The translations under genes were made by a program, and so were the position numbers. Below the pieces are notes generated by a model. That model worked only from the letters and a program-made list of their open reading frames with translations, ran no database searches and had not been told where the DNA came from. 14,089 nucleotides of DNA from Methanobacteriota archaeon. Lineage in GTDB: Archaea > Halobacteriota > Methanomicrobia > Methanomicrobiales > Methanoculleaceae. Location: positions 1 through 14,089 of the forward strand of contig JAEWMO010000055.1 of NCBI GenBank assembly GCA_023457135.1, written 5' to 3'. Position 1 is the stretch's first letter, and each line of letters opens with the position of its first letter. Below are positions 6,943 through 13,542 of this stretch, piece by piece.

Positions 6943-6977
6943 TTATCGTGTCGTGCCCGAAGTCGGTACGACGATAA
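6943..6977. repeat. Long imperfect inverted repeat upstream of psmB
   Basis: TTATCG (6943-6948) pairs with CGATAA (6972-6977), and after a two-base bulge TCGT (6951-6954) pairs with ACGA (6968-6971). G6955·T6967 and CC/GG extend the stem, leaving a loop of about seven bases. It lies 30 bp after the CBS-protein stop and directly before the AT-rich psmB promoter (AAATTTATGTTTTATGG). It could be a 3'-end hairpin for the CBS operon, although no pure T run follows, or a binding site acting on psmB. Confidence 0.45.
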
Positions 6978-7000
6978 ATTTATGTTTTATGGTATCGCTA
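6978..7000 (+). promoter_or_regulatory. Probable psmB promoter region
   Basis: An AT-rich block, ATTTATGTTTTATGG and then CGCTATACG, is the only TATA-like sequence in the 144-bp gap before psmB. Initiation about 25 nt downstream would give a leader of roughly 35-50 nt that includes the hairpin at 7011-7032 and the AGGGGTG ribosome binding site (7046-7052). The exact TATA box among the overlapping candidates cannot be chosen by eye. Confidence 0.4.
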
Positions 7001-7010
7001 TACGCTTAAC

Positions 7011-7032
7011 CGCTTTTACGCGAGGTAAAGCG
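7011..7032 (+). promoter_or_regulatory. Hairpin or operator in the psmB leader
   Basis: CGCTTTTAC and GTAAAGCG form an 8-bp inverted repeat with one bulged T around the loop GCGAG. It ends 25 bp before the psmB ATG and 13 bp before its ribosome binding site. It may be an RNA hairpin in the 5' leader or a protein-binding dyad near the transcription start; the sequence alone cannot decide. Confidence 0.35.
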
Positions 7033-7057
7033 TTTTAATGGTTTTAGGGGTGCTTCA

Positions 7058-7699
7058 ATGGATATTTCCCAACAGGTTATGAAAGGTACAACCACGGTAG
7101 GGCTGATCTTTAACGGCGGAGTTGTCCTTGCCACGGAGATGCGAGCGACGATGGGGAACATGATCGCAAGCAAGCGTGCCAAGAAGATCTACCAGATTAC
7201 ACCGAGGATCGGTCTCACCACCGCCGGCGGCGTCGGAGACGCGCAGCAGCTGGTCCGGATCCTGCAGGTCGAGTGCAACCTCTTTGAGATGCGCCGCGGC
7301 AAGACGATGTCTGTGGGTGCCGCATCGACCCTGCTCTCGAATTACCTGAACCAGAACCGCTACTATCCCTACTACGTCCAGCTCCTGATGGGCGGGTTCG
7401 ACGATGAAGGGCCGAGCGTCTACTCCGTCGACGCCATGGGCGGGGCGACCAAAGAAGAGGATATCGTCGCCACCGGCTCCGGGTCCCCGTTCGCCTACGG
7501 TGTGCTCGAGGACCAGTACCGCGCCGACATGAAGGAGGACGAAGCGAAGGATCTTGCCGTTCGTGCCGTCCGCTCGGCGATGCGCCGTGACTCTGCGTCC
7601 GGGGAGGACATCATGGTGGTCGTGATAACGAAAGACAAATACGAAGAACACATAGAGCGCGGGTTGCAGAGGCCATCTGAGGCCCGCCCGACAACCTGA
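7058..7699 (+). CDS. psmB: Proteasome subunit beta (20S core, catalytic)
   Basis: The 213-residue precursor of the catalytic beta subunit of the archaeal 20S proteasome, which with the alpha subunit (not in this window) degrades unfolded or tagged proteins. A ten-residue propeptide (MDISQQVMKG) is followed by the autocatalytic cleavage point and the nucleophile Thr11 (mature Thr1) in GTTTVGLIF. Glu27 and Lys43 match mature E17 and K33, and SGSPFAYGVLE (about 147-157) plus GEDIMVVVI near the C-terminus hold the conserved Ser/Asp supporting region. The ATG at 7058 has AGGGGTG about 5 nt upstream. aCPSF1 follows after 20 bp, an arrangement in line with the known archaeal linkage of proteasome genes with RNA-processing genes, so the two are probably cotranscribed. 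Confidence 0.97.
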   Translation: MDISQQVMKGTTTVGLIFNGGVVLATEMRATMGNMIASKRAKKIYQITPRIGLTTAGGVGDAQQLVRILQVECNLFEMRRGKTMSVGAASTLLSNYLNQNRYYPYYVQLLMGGFDDEGPSVYSVDAMGGATKEEDIVATGSGSPFAYGVLEDQYRADMKEDEAKDLAVRAVRSAMRRDSASGEDIMVVVITKDKYEEHIERGLQRPSEARPTT

Positions 7700-7701
7700 C
7701 A

Positions 7702-7707
7702 TTTTTT
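7702..7707 (+). terminator. T6 tract between psmB and aCPSF1
   Basis: Six consecutive Ts start 2 bp after the psmB stop and overlap the leader of aCPSF1, whose AGGA ribosome binding site (7707-7710) comes immediately after. Oligo-U is the signal recognised by archaeal RNA polymerase and by aCPSF1/FttA itself, so this could cause partial termination after psmB. Seen: the tract. Termination here is inferred. Confidence 0.3.
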
Positions 7708-7719
7708 AGGACGATTTTA

Positions 7720-9612
7720 ATGGTGATTGAAGAGAAACTCCGGGATTTAAAGGAGCAGATCGAGAAGATTGTTCCCAGCGGGATTACAATATCGGACGTT
7801 GAGTTTGAGGGGCCCGAGCTTGTAATCTACACCGATGATCCGAAACTGTTCGCCGACCAGGCGGACCTGATAAAAGTACTGGCGCGCGATCTCCGCAAGC
7901 GCATCGTCGTGCGCCCGAACATCCTCGAGGACCCCGAACGGGCGGCCCAGGAGATCAGGGCCGTTGTGCCGGAAGGTGCGGGGATATCCGACCTCTTCTT
8001 CGACCCGGAGACGGGCGAAGTCCTGATCGAGGCGGAGAAGCCCGGCGTGGTCATCGGGAAGAACGGTATCACGCTCCGCGAGATCACGAAGCAGATCGGC
8101 TGGACGCCGAAAGTGGTCCGGACACCGCCGATCGAGAGCTCGACGGTGAAGCAGATCCGCACCTACCTCCGGTCGGTGAAGGACGAGCGGAAGACGTTTC
8201 TGCGGACGATCGGCCGCCGCATCCACCGGGAGGTCACGAGCAAGGACCAGTGGCTGCGGGTCACGACGCTCGGATGCTGCCGGGAGGTCGGCCGTGCCGC
8301 GTTCCTGATCTCGACGCCGGAGAGCAAGATCCTGATCGACTGCGGAGAGAAGCCGGGCAGCACCACGAACGGGACGCCCTACCTCTACGTGCCCGAGATC
8401 TATCCCCTCGACTCGCTCGACGCGGTGGTGCTCACCCACGCGCACCTCGATCACTGCGCTCTCGTCCCTCTCCTCTTCAAGTACGGCTACAAAGGGCCGG
8501 TCTACTCGACCCCGCCGACGAGGGATCTCTCGACGATGCTCCAGCTCGATTACCTGGACGTCGTCAGGAAGGAGACGGACAAGATCCCCTACACCTCAAA
8601 TGAGGTGCGGACCTACATGAAGCACTCCATCACGCTCAACTACGGCAGCGTGACCGATATCGCCCCCGACGTCAAGCTCACCTTCCACAACGCGGGGCAT
8701 ATCCTCGGTTCGGCCATCGCGCACTTCCATATCGGGGAAGGGCTCTACAACATCGCGTTCACCGGGGACTTCAACTACCAGAAGACGAGGCTCTTCTCGC
8801 CCGCGGTCTCTTCCTTCCCGCGCCTCGAGGCGCTCTTCATGGAGAGCACCTACGGCGGGTCGAACGATATCCAGCCCCAGAGGAAGGACGCCGAGGATAA
8901 ACTCTACGAGACGGTCTCGGCGACGATCAATCGCGGCGGCAAGGTGATCATCCCCGCGTTCGCCGTGGGCCGGTCGCAGGAGGTCATGCTCGCCCTCGAG
9001 GAGGGTATCCGCCGGGAGAAGATTCCGCCGGTGAAGATCTATCTCGACGGTATGATCAAGGAAGCGACGGCGATCCACACGACCTATCCGGAGTACCTCA
9101 ACAGCGACCTGCGGAACCAGATCTTCCGCGAGGGCTTGAACCCCTTCCTCTCCGAGGCCTTCGTCCAGGTGGACTCGCCGGACCTCCGCGAGAAGGTGAT
9201 CTCGGGCGATCCCTGTGTCATCATCACGACGAGCGGTATGTTGAACGGCGGGCCGGTGATGGAGTACCTCAAGGCTCTCGGCCCCGACGAGCGCAACGCG
9301 CTCGTCTTCGTCGGCTACCAGGCGGAAGGGACGCTCGGGAGGCGTATCCAGAAGGGATGGCGCGAGATCCCGCTCGGCTGGCGCGAGACGATCGTGATCA
9401 ACCTGGAGATCGCGACGAGCGACGGGTTCTCCGGCCACTCGGACAGGAAGCAGCTGATGAGCTACGTCGCTCACCTCCAGCCGCGCCCGGAGAAGATCTT
9501 CACGATCCACGGCGACGAGAACAAGACGATCGACCTTGCCAGTTCCATCTACAAGCGGCACCACATCGAGACGCACTCTCCCTTAAACCTCGAGACCTAC
9601 CGCATGATCTGA
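7720..9612 (+). CDS. KH/beta-CASP ribonuclease aCPSF1 (transcription termination factor FttA)
   Basis: This 630-residue protein has the complete aCPSF1 layout. Residues 1-~140 hold two KH-like RNA-binding domains, the second with a GxxG loop in VVIGKNGITLRE (110-121). The metallo-beta-lactamase core follows: HAHLDH motif (H240, H242, D244, H245), AGHILGSA (H327), TGDFNY (D350). The beta-CASP insertion starts at ESTYGG (E375) and includes IIPAFAVGRSQE (410-421) and TTSGMLNGGP (503-512). The closing His motifs are SGHSD (H573) and IHGDE (H597). Homologues cut RNA and terminate transcription at U-rich 3' ends with RNA polymerase, acting as the archaeal counterpart of CPSF73. All zinc ligands are present, so it should be active. 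The ATG at 7720 has AGGA 9 nt upstream. It lies in the psmB transcript, and its TGA overlaps the MFS gene's ATG. Confidence 0.96.
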   Translation: MVIEEKLRDLKEQIEKIVPSGITISDVEFEGPELVIYTDDPKLFADQADLIKVLARDLRKRIVVRPNILEDPERAAQEIRAVVPEGAGISDLFFDPETGEVLIEAEKPGVVIGKNGITLREITKQIGWTPKVVRTPPIESSTVKQIRTYLRSVKDERKTFLRTIGRRIHREVTSKDQWLRVTTLGCCREVGRAAFLISTPESKILIDCGEKPGSTTNGTPYLYVPEIYPLDSLDAVVLTHAHLDHCALVPLLFKYGYKGPVYSTPPTRDLSTMLQLDYLDVVRKETDKIPYTSNEVRTYMKHSITLNYGSVTDIAPDVKLTFHNAGHILGSAIAHFHIGEGLYNIAFTGDFNYQKTRLFSPAVSSFPRLEALFMESTYGGSNDIQPQRKDAEDKLYETVSATINRGGKVIIPAFAVGRSQEVMLALEEGIRREKIPPVKIYLDGMIKEATAIHTTYPEYLNSDLRNQIFREGLNPFLSEAFVQVDSPDLREKVISGDPCVIITTSGMLNGGPVMEYLKALGPDERNALVFVGYQAEGTLGRRIQKGWREIPLGWRETIVINLEIATSDGFSGHSDRKQLMSYVAHLQPRPEKIFTIHGDENKTIDLASSIYKRHHIETHSPLNLETYRMI

Positions 9613-10679
9613 TGCTGCAGAGACTGACGGTCCTTCTCGGAGTATTCGTGGTGATGGCGCTCTCAAACGCCGTCGTCCCGGTACTCCCCGATTTTGGCGA
9701 GGGAGCGGCAGTGCAGGGTGCGGTCTACGCCGCCTATTTTCTCGGCGCGTTCGTCACGGTGCTCCCTGCGGGGATTGCAAGCGACCGGGTCGGCCGTGTG
9801 CCGCTCGTCCGTGCCGGGCTTCTTCTGACCCTCGCAAGCGGGGTCCTGATCCTCCTCTTCCCTTCAGGCCTGCCGCTCCTCGTCTTCCGGGTGATCGAGG
9901 GGGTCGGGGCCGGGCTCTTCCTCTCGGCGGCGCTTGCGTGGACGAACTCGCACCCCTCGTCGGGGAGGCTGAGCGGCTACTTTATGGCGGCCATGAACAT
10001 CGGCCTGGTCATGGGGCTCCTCGCGACGGGCTGGCTCGATGCGGTCTTCGACAGCCATCTCGCGGGGATTGCCTTCTTCACGGTGCTTGCCGTCCCTGCG
10101 GCCGTGATGAGCATTGCATTCAGAGAGGGCGAGCACGCGGGATTTGCGAGGGCCAACCTTTCCCGGGCCGTCAGGGACTACTTCTGGCTCTTTGCCGCAA
10201 CCGTCGTCCTTGTGGGGATGACCGGGGGGATAGCGGCGGTTTACCCGGAGTACACCGGGAGCGACCCGTCGCTGCTCGCGCTCCAGCTCGCGACGATGAA
10301 CATCGCGACCACCGTCGTCGTGCTCGTCGCGCCCCGGTTCAACCTCCGGCCCATCCCCACGATCCGGGTCTCCGCGCTCCTCATGGGGGCGGCGGTCGTG
10401 GCGGGCTACGTTACCCCCTACGCTTTCCCGGTCATCGGGGCCCTTGCCGGCGTGGTGATCGTCGCGACGCTTGCGTTCCTTGCGGAGACGAGGCTCGAGC
10501 AGGGCGTGATGGTCGGGCTCTTCAATACTGCATCATATGCCGGGTTTACGTTCCTCTCGACCCTTGCCGGTCTGGTTGCGGGGTATATCGATTTCTTCGC
10601 CGCGTTTCTCCTGCTTGCCGGGGCGGCGGCGGTGATAGCCATCCCTATCGGCAGGTGCCGGTGCAGGCACCCCGGCTGA
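9612..10679 (+). CDS. Major facilitator superfamily (MFS) transporter
   Basis: A 355-residue, very hydrophobic protein, slightly short for an MFS carrier (usually about 380-420). The first helix (about residues 5-25) and second helix are followed by the MFS motif A loop GIASDRVGRVPLVRAG, and roughly 11-12 membrane segments can be marked, split by the central charged loop FREGEHAGFARANLSRAVRD. The ATG shares one base with the aCPSF1 TGA (TGATG), typical of translational coupling. An upstream open frame exists only as an out-of-frame shadow of aCPSF1, which makes this ATG the sensible start. The substrate cannot be told; the overall look is like drug or sugar efflux carriers. The protein ends in a Cys-containing basic tail (GRCRCRHPG). 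The aldehyde dehydrogenase gene follows after 39 bp. Confidence 0.9.
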   Translation: MLQRLTVLLGVFVVMALSNAVVPVLPDFGEGAAVQGAVYAAYFLGAFVTVLPAGIASDRVGRVPLVRAGLLLTLASGVLILLFPSGLPLLVFRVIEGVGAGLFLSAALAWTNSHPSSGRLSGYFMAAMNIGLVMGLLATGWLDAVFDSHLAGIAFFTVLAVPAAVMSIAFREGEHAGFARANLSRAVRDYFWLFAATVVLVGMTGGIAAVYPEYTGSDPSLLALQLATMNIATTVVVLVAPRFNLRPIPTIRVSALLMGAAVVAGYVTPYAFPVIGALAGVVIVATLAFLAETRLEQGVMVGLFNTASYAGFTFLSTLAGLVAGYIDFFAAFLLLAGAAAVIAIPIGRCRCRHPG

Positions 10680-10718
10680 CCGAGCGCATATTACCATCTT
10701 CGTCCATAGGATCAACGC

Positions 10719-12149
10719 ATGAAGATGCTGATCAACGGCGAAGGGCGCGACGCGGTCTCCGGCAGGGTTTTTCCGGTGCACAACCCGGCAACCGGGGAGG
10801 TTGTCGGGGAAGCGCCGCTCGGTGCCGGGGATGACGTTCGATCTGCCATAGAGGCCGCCGGGGAGGCGTTTGCGGACTGGGCCGCGAAGAACCCGAGGGA
10901 TCGGGCGAAGGTCCTCTTCTTCGCGGCAGAAGAGGTGCGCCGCAGGAACACGGAGCTCGGGGCGCTCCTGACCGCCGAGCAGGGGAAACCCATCCGTGAG
11001 GCGGTCGACGAGATCAACGGGTTCGCAAACATCCTCGAATATTATTACGCTCTCTCTGCCGGGGAGCGGGGCGAGTACCGGCATCTCCGGGGCTACGGCC
11101 ATGCCATCGTTCACAGGCGCCCGCTCGGCATCTGCGGTGCGATCATCCCCTGGAACATGCCGGCGATCATCATGGGCTGGAAGATCGGGGCGGCTCTCGC
11201 GGCGGGGAACACCATGGTCCTGAAGCCTGCGACGACCGCCCCCCTGACCTGCATCAGCCTCGCGGGGATCCTGGAGGGTGCCGGTCTTCCGCCGGGGGTC
11301 TTGAACGTCGTCACCGGTCCGGGGGAGACGGTCGGCCGGGAGATTGCGCGGAACCCGGGCGTTCGGAAGGTCTCGTTCACGGGCGAGGCCGGGACCGGCC
11401 GGCAGGTCGCCCTGGACGCCGCACCCTCCCTCAAGCGCCTCACGCTGGAACTCGGGGGGAGCGACCCGATGATCGTCTGTGACGATGCCGATATCCCGGC
11501 GGCCGTCGAAGGGGTCATCAGGGGGCGGTTCTACAACTGCGGGCAGGTCTGCACGGCGGTCAAACGGCTCTACGTCTACGACTCGATCGCGGACGAGTTC
11601 GTCCGGCGCCTGAAGTCCAGGGTCGAGGCGATCGTCGTCGGGAACGGTATGGACCGCGGCGTCGGCATGGGGCCGCTGAACAACCGTGCGGGTTTTGAGC
11701 GCGTTGCCGGTCTGGTCGATACCGTCCGCGAGCGGGACGAGGGCGAGATCATCGCCGGCGGGCGGGCCCCTGAAGGCGAGGAGTACCGGCGCGGCTTCTT
11801 CTTCCTGCCGACGCTGATTGCCGGGGTCCCGCACGACTCACCCCTCTTCTCCGAGGAGGTATTCGGCCCGGTGCTGCCGATTGCGACCGTCTCCGGGCTC
11901 GATGAGGCGCTCCGTCTCGCAAACAACAGCCGTTACGGTCTCGGTGCGTCGGTCTGGACCCGGAATGCCGACGTGATCGCAAGAGCGACGGAGGAACTCG
12001 AGGCGGGGATCGTCTGGGTCAACCAGCACCTCCGGATCCCGCCGGAGGTTCCGTTCGGCGGGACGAAGGAGAGCGGCATCGGCAGGGAGAACGGGAGCCG
12101 GGCACTCGAGGAGTATATGGAGGAGAAAGCCGTGCTGGTACGGCTCTGA
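10719..12149 (+). CDS. NAD(P)-dependent aldehyde dehydrogenase
   Basis: A full-length, 476-residue member of the aldehyde dehydrogenase superfamily, oxidising an aldehyde to the acid with NAD(P). Visible elements are the oxyanion Asn in IIPWNMPA (N146), the cofactor Lys in NTMVLKPA (K169), SFTGEAGTG (219-227, coenzyme loop), the general base in LELGGSDP (E244), the nucleophile in NCGQVCTA (C278) and the nicotinamide-holding SEEVFGPV (E380, F382). It ends with the usual PFGGTKESGIGRE segment (445-457). Resemblance is to the lactaldehyde, succinate-semialdehyde and non-phosphorylating glyceraldehyde-3-phosphate branch, but I cannot name the substrate. The ATG at 10719 has AGGAT about 8 nt upstream; a second ATG two codons later is less likely. 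A CATATTA element near 10687 may give it its own promoter. No further gene follows in the same direction for about 200 bp. Confidence 0.93.
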   Translation: MKMLINGEGRDAVSGRVFPVHNPATGEVVGEAPLGAGDDVRSAIEAAGEAFADWAAKNPRDRAKVLFFAAEEVRRRNTELGALLTAEQGKPIREAVDEINGFANILEYYYALSAGERGEYRHLRGYGHAIVHRRPLGICGAIIPWNMPAIIMGWKIGAALAAGNTMVLKPATTAPLTCISLAGILEGAGLPPGVLNVVTGPGETVGREIARNPGVRKVSFTGEAGTGRQVALDAAPSLKRLTLELGGSDPMIVCDDADIPAAVEGVIRGRFYNCGQVCTAVKRLYVYDSIADEFVRRLKSRVEAIVVGNGMDRGVGMGPLNNRAGFERVAGLVDTVRERDEGEIIAGGRAPEGEEYRRGFFFLPTLIAGVPHDSPLFSEEVFGPVLPIATVSGLDEALRLANNSRYGLGASVWTRNADVIARATEELEAGIVWVNQHLRIPPEVPFGGTKESGIGRENGSRALEEYMEEKAVLVRL

Positions 12150-12156
12150 CCCCGGA

Positions 12157-12167
12157 CCTTCTTTTAT
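12157..12167 (+). terminator. Pyrimidine/T-rich stretch after the aldehyde dehydrogenase
   Basis: CCTTCTTTTAT begins 8 bp after the aldehyde dehydrogenase stop and is followed by a GC-rich segment. It is the most likely 3' end for this transcript, but the T run is only four bases and is broken by a C. Confidence 0.25.
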
Positions 12168-12310
12168 CGGGGTTCGTGCAGCCCGGCCCCCGGCCCCGGG
12201 ATCGTGTTCCTGCCCAGACTCCGGGATGTATCCTGCATGTGCCCCGGACTGAAAGCGATCATTTCTGAGCAGTTTTCTGCAATTCTTGCTCGCGTCTTGA
12301 TTATAATAAC

Positions 12311-12320
12311 GTTTATATAA
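12311..12320 (+). promoter_or_regulatory. TATA box for the fasciclin gene
   Basis: GTTTATATAA is a near-ideal archaeal TATA box in an AT-rich island (12299-12330) within GC-rich DNA. A start about 26 nt downstream of its centre (~12342) leaves a leader of about 14-23 nt that contains the AGGGGGGA ribosome binding site (12348-12355). Confidence 0.65.
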
Positions 12321-12355
12321 TTTTAGAAATATCCCTATCCGCTCCCCAGGGGGGA

Positions 12356-13165
12356 ATGAAACAGATGAGACGATGGACAGTTCTATGCGCGTGCATCCTC
12401 GTCCTTCTGGCGATGCCGTTTGCTGTAACGGCAGTGCCGGTAGGAGACGAGAATGTAACGGTAACACCCGGCGACGATACCGGGCAGATGCAGAATCAGA
12501 CCGAAGACATGACGATCGCTGCATACATTGCACAGGATGCGAACCTGACGAGACTCTCGGCAGCGATCACTGCAGCGGAACTCTTTGACACCCTGAACTC
12601 AGGCGGGCCCTACACGGTCTTTGCTCCGAGTGATGAGGCATTCGACGCGCTTGGTAACGATACCGTCAACCAGCTTATGGCCGAGCCGGACAACCTGACC
12701 CTGCTTCTCCAGTACCATATCGTCGAGGGTGAGTACACTGCAGAGAACCTCACCACCATGACCGGGAACCAGACCGGGAACCAGACGGAGAACGAGACCA
12801 ACGGCGGTATCATGGACATCTTCGGTGGGCTTCTCGGCGGCGACGGAGGAGAGGAGGCCGGGAACATGACGATGCTCGACACGCTCTCCGGCGAGAGCCT
12901 GAACGTGACGGCGAGCGACGGCGAAGTCATGATTGAGAATGCTACTGTCGTCCAGGCGGACATCAACACGACCAACGGCGTGATCCATATCATCGACGTG
13001 GTCCTGGTGCCTCCGGGCCTGAACCTGACCACGATGGAGAACCAGACGACGGGAGGGATCGTAACTCCGGCGGAGATGGAGACCATCACCCCGGCAGGGA
13101 TGGAGACCCTAACTCCGGCGGGGATGGAGACCATCACCCCGGCGGTGGCCGGGAACCTGACCTGA
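12356..13165 (+). CDS. Secreted fasciclin (FAS1) domain protein with repeat tail
   Basis: A 269-residue exported protein. Residues 1-~27 form a signal peptide (MRRWTVLCACILVLLAMPFA core). The FAS1 fold spans about 52-218: TIAAYIAQDANLTRLSAAI, the H1 motif PYTVFAPSDEAFDAL (85-99), LLLQYHIVEGEYTAENL (116-132) and the H2 motif NGVIHIIDVVLVPPGL (207-222). FAS1 domains mediate cell adhesion or surface interactions. A Gly/Asn-rich insert (about 134-172) interrupts the domain, and a TPA.MET repeat tail ends it. I count 16 N-x-S/T sequons, suggesting heavy N-glycosylation. No membrane anchor or sorting signal is seen at the C-terminus. The ATG at 12356 abuts the G-run (AGGGGGGA); the in-frame ATG at 12365 has better spacing (about 9 nt) and begins right at the signal peptide, so it may be the true start. 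Confidence 0.9.
   Translation: MKQMRRWTVLCACILVLLAMPFAVTAVPVGDENVTVTPGDDTGQMQNQTEDMTIAAYIAQDANLTRLSAAITAAELFDTLNSGGPYTVFAPSDEAFDALGNDTVNQLMAEPDNLTLLLQYHIVEGEYTAENLTTMTGNQTGNQTENETNGGIMDIFGGLLGGDGGEEAGNMTMLDTLSGESLNVTASDGEVMIENATVVQADINTTNGVIHIIDVVLVPPGLNLTTMENQTTGGIVTPAEMETITPAGMETLTPAGMETITPAVAGNLT
13064..13144 (+). repeat. 24-bp tandem repeat in the fasciclin gene 3' end
   Basis: About 3.4 imperfect copies of a 24-bp unit (ACTCCGGCGGGGATGGAGACC plus ATC or CTA) start at 13064, 13088, 13112 and 13136. They are in frame and encode TPA-x-MET-I/L. Copies differ at only a few positions, for example T/C at the third base and A/G changes, so the tract arose by recent in-frame duplication. It makes a Thr/Pro-rich spacer at the C-terminus. 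Confidence 0.9.
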
Positions 13166-13291
13166 ACGGCGGGCTATGCGGCCCTGACATAACGGGCCGG
13201 ACAGTACCGGCGGGGCCGGCGGCGGCATCCGTCGCGGCCGGCCTCCGGCGTCGTCCGGAAGACCGCGATGCAGTTTCTAACCTTGATCCCA

Positions 13292-13299
13292 TTTTTTTT
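13292..13299 (+). terminator. T8 tract, likely terminator of the fasciclin gene
   Basis: Eight Ts in a row (preceded by CCCA, followed by GGC) lie 127 bp after the fasciclin stop. In archaea an oligo-T tract alone is a strong termination signal, helped by aCPSF1, so this is the best candidate 3' end; the GC hairpin at 13214-13243 lies upstream of it. Confidence 0.55.
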
Positions 13300-13480
13300 G
13301 GCATGACCGGACATCCTGCCGGTGCCGACTGCTTATTCAACCCACAGCCGGGTCCGGATGGTGTATGCCCGTCCGGGACTGTCTCCTGTCGGGGTGGTAT
13401 GTTCGTGGCGATACCTGGTGAAGTTGGTCTGCCCCTGTCTCGTAGATTCTCGCCTCAATTTTCCAACTGGGGCGTAAATA

Positions 13481-13506
13481 AAAAATATGGCAATATTTTT
13501 ATATCA
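13481..13506 (+). promoter_or_regulatory. Promoter with inverted repeat for the DUF4430-type gene
   Basis: AAAAATAT-GGCA-ATATTTTT (13481-13500) is a perfect 8-bp inverted repeat whose right arm runs into the TATA box TTTTTATATC (about 13496-13505). From the box centre, ~26 nt leads to a start near 13527, just before the G6 ribosome binding site (13531-13536). The dyad may be an operator or may simply reflect AT-rich promoter composition. Confidence 0.5.
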
Positions 13507-13542
13507 CTTTGATTATTCTCTTGCCCGCAAGGGGGGATATGT

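Larger units (their letters stand above)
13166..13542. other. Intergenic region between two secreted-protein genes
   Basis: No convincing gene lies here. The first ~125 bp are very GC-rich, with a 7-bp perfect inverted repeat GGCCGGC/GCCGGCC (13214-13220 and 13237-13243). Next come a T8 tract (13292-13299), a mixed stretch (13300-13470), and an AT-rich promoter (about 13475-13520) leading into the next gene. A plus-strand frame at 13303-13512 and a minus-strand frame at 13134-13340 are open, but have no ribosome binding site, promoter or recognisable protein, and I do not call them. Confidence 0.6.

Noticed and set aside
7038..7082. A 14-codon upstream frame (MVLGVLQWIFPNRL) overlapping the psmB start
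   Set aside because: No ribosome binding site, and nothing suggests it is translated; a chance frame in the leader.
9357..9611. 85-codon N-terminal extension of the MFS transporter frame
   Set aside because: It overlaps the conserved end of aCPSF1 in another frame and is Arg/Asp-rich, unlike a membrane protein start; the ATG at 9612 leads straight into the first helix.
10533..11834. A 433-codon minus-strand frame opposite the aldehyde dehydrogenase
   Set aside because: No recognisable motifs, and fully covered by MFS and aldehyde dehydrogenase coding sequence on the other strand.
13134..13340. 68-codon minus-strand frame after the fasciclin gene
   Set aside because: Arg/Pro-rich, overlaps the end of the fasciclin gene and the T8 terminator region; GC-driven chance frame.
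13303..13512. 69-codon plus-strand frame in the gap before the DUF4430-type gene
   Set aside because: No promoter or ribosome binding site, no domain, and it runs through the AT-rich promoter of the next gene.
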